Origin: AP-15 sp963703855
GTDB taxonomy: Bacteria > Pseudomonadota > Alphaproteobacteria > ATCC43930 > CGMCC-115725
NCBI GenBank assembly: GCA_963703855.1
Contig: CAVPFW010000003.1
Span: forward strand, 62,001-126,000
Reading direction: 5' to 3'
Length of the DNA stretch: 64,000 nucleotides
The number at the start of each line of letters is the position of its first letter. The first letter of the stretch is position 1. The translations under genes were made by a program, and so were the position numbers. Below the pieces are notes generated by a model. It was given only the letters and a program-made list of their open reading frames with translations. It did no database searches and was not told where the DNA came from. Shown in pieces: positions 62,633-64,000 of this stretch.

Positions 62633-64000
62633 TCAGCCGTTGGTGATGTTGGTGATGACGCCCATCGCGAACGGCGCATAGACGGCCAGGACCTCTTCGG
62701 CGTAGACGCCGACCTGGCGCTGACGGGTCACGATCGGCCAGTCGATCTGGTAGTAGTCCTGCCGGGTCTTGAGCTCGGCAACATTGGGGACCTCGTTCGA
62801 CTGGTACTGGATCGGCAGGTTCTCGGCCCAGCCGATGATCGTGCCCGGGGGCACCCGCGGATGGATTTTGATCGGGATGCGCAGCCCGCCATAGATGGCA
62901 AACGGGTTATAATAGAACTGCACCACCCCGGAAGCGGTCAGCTGGTACTCGCCCTGGCTGCCGTCAGCGGGCGTGTCGTAGCGCAGCAGCGGCCCAGACG
63001 CGTTCGACAAGACCTTGGTGGTGATGTTCTTCAGCTCCTGGGCGTTGACATAGAGGACAGTGGGCGACAGCTCGAAATTGTTCCACATGGCCTGGAACAT
63101 CGCATCGATTTCGTTTACCGAGCCCCGGCCCGAGGCGCTCAAGGCCGTGCCGGTGCCCGCCGTCCCGGTCGGCATGATATTGACATAGGCGTTCGATCCG
63201 TTCTTCAACGCGGTCGTTAAGAGCCCGTCATAGGCATAGCTCGGATTGGCCGAATTATCGGCGGTGACCGCCGTCTGCGACTGGTTGCCGGTGCTGAGCG
63301 GCGCCGAAGCCACGAGGCTGTTGATCGTCGTGATCGCCTGCAAGGTCTCGGTCCCGGTCGAGGTCGAAATGTACCAGGCATAGGCCACCGCGCCCTGGAT
63401 CGCAGTAACACTGCAGAACAAGCTCTGGCCGAGGGTCACAGCCTGGCTCGCCTCGGCGCTGATGTTGGATGACCCACCCGACAGGGTAAACGTCTTGGTG
63501 TCGACGCCGGTGACGGTCTTTGTGGTGGCGACTCCGCCTGAGACGCTCGAATTCTGGTAGCCTTCGAGGGTCAGTCCCACGACCTTGACGAAATAGGTTC
63601 CAGCCGGCAGGGTGGCGCCGGCACCCGAAGCCGACAGGGTCGGGGCCGCCGGGGTGCCGAGGGTCAATGAGGCATTGCCGGCGAGGATCGCCATCTCCTC
63701 TTTCAGCATCATTTTTTGTAAGAGGCGAAAGGTCATCCGTGACTGGATGTCCTCGAACTGGCGGCCGGCGGAGATCGCTTCGAATGTCGCCGCGTCCTCC
63801 TCGCCGATGGTCACGAAGGTGGCTGATTTGCTTGAGGTCGAGTACGACATCTGGCCCGAGCGCTGGCCTTCCGGGACCCAGCCCATCGCGTCAAAGCCGG
63901 AGCCGATGATGGCGTTGACCTGCCGCCAATTGGTTGCCGTGCCGGTGCCGCCGCCGACCCGCGGCATGACGTTGCGGATCGGGGTGACGAAGGGATAGAG
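62633..64000 (-). CDS. Phage major capsid protein with Ig-like insertion, partial
   Basis: At least 455 residues; the frame is open to the right window edge (LYPFVTPIRNVMPRVGGGTG), so the start is outside. The capsid fold shows in SYSTSSKSATFVTIGEEDAA, QFEDIQSRMTFRLLQKMMLK, NEIDAMFQAMWNNFELSPTV, SGVVQFYYNPFAIYG and WPIVTRQRQVGVYAEEVLAV. Between about 63263 and 63661 an insertion reads like a fibronectin/Ig-type module (GTPAAPTLSASGAGATLPAG, YFVKVVGLTLEGYQNSS). The family appears to be one of the large HK97-fold capsids, not the gene transfer agent type. Confidence 0.75.
   Translation of the reverse strand, partial: LYPFVTPIRNVMPRVGGGTGTATNWRQVNAIIGSGFDAMGWVPEGQRSGQMSYSTSSKSATFVTIGEEDAATFEAISAGRQFEDIQSRMTFRLLQKMMLKEEMAILAGNASLTLGTPAAPTLSASGAGATLPAGTYFVKVVGLTLEGYQNSSVSGGVATTKTVTGVDTKTFTLSGGSSNISAEASQAVTLGQSLFCSVTAIQGAVAYAWYISTSTGTETLQAITTINSLVASAPLSTGNQSQTAVTADNSANPSYAYDGLLTTALKNGSNAYVNIMPTGTAGTGTALSASGRGSVNEIDAMFQAMWNNFELSPTVLYVNAQELKNITTKVLSNASGPLLRYDTPADGSQGEYQLTASGVVQFYYNPFAIYGGLRIPIKIHPRVPPGTIIGWAENLPIQYQSNEVPNVAELKTRQDYYQIDWPIVTRQRQVGVYAEEVLAVYAPFAMGVITNITNG

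Overview
The window reads as chromosomal DNA of a high-GC alphaproteobacterium, most likely from the Rhodospirillales. The basis is gene content and order: a pyruvate dehydrogenase operon with a lipoyl domain on E1-beta, a fused anthranilate synthase TrpE(G) behind a short Trp-codon leader, the trpD-trpC-moaC-moeA-lexA string, and a LexA box of the alphaproteobacterial GAAC/GTTC-N7 type. Genus and species cannot be read from the sequence. No tRNA, rRNA or CRISPR was found.

Layout. 1-4235: the end of an ABC-transporter substrate-binding protein, an Asp/Glu racemase-like gene, and an unusual pair made of a lipoprotein with peptidoglycan-binding-like repeats and a double lysozyme-like protein. 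4370-17150 (minus strand): a central-metabolism block, tpiA-secG-pyrG-kdsA-eno-ftsB-pdhA-pdhB-pdhC-lpdA-lipA-ratA/coq10. 17291-28367: ppiD, trpE(G) on the minus strand with a leader/attenuator, then trpD, a trpC-moaC fusion, moeA and lexA with its SOS operator. 28509-38159: tatB-tatC, a PH-domain membrane protein, pdxJ with a repeat-encoded tail, a class III cyclase, a flavin-dependent oxidoreductase, DUF1178, ubiG, and several broken genes (yibQ, a methyltransferase, antitoxin remnants). 38267-46739: lysC, a nitronate monooxygenase-like gene, ptsP, a RodZ-like gene, ispG and an alaC-like aminotransferase. 46740-48714: a gene-poor scar with toxin-like and transposase-like remnants and two small membrane or lipoprotein genes.

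48715-64000 is mainly a prophage or gene-transfer-agent-like structural cluster on the minus strand. In transcription order it runs from a capsid protein (cut by the window edge) through connector and tail genes, a tape measure, DUF2460, DUF2163 and NlpC/P60 genes and a large tail-tip protein, to a small lysis-type cassette. The DUF2460-DUF2163-NlpC-tail-tip order matches the distal tail module of Rhodobacter-type gene transfer agents. No integrase, terminase or portal gene lies inside the window.

Strongest observations: (1) a 14-codon leader peptide with three consecutive Trp codons before trpE(G), whose ATG falls at the predicted transcription start, followed by a terminator hairpin; (2) an in-frame TrpC-MoaC fusion; (3) an XXXYYYZ slippery heptamer in the tail-chaperone gene that would give a -1 frameshift product; (4) a five-residue tandem repeat tail on PdxJ; (5) an Ig-like insertion in the capsid protein. 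Several conserved genes carry single frameshifts, so sequencing or assembly error should be excluded before they are called pseudogenes.
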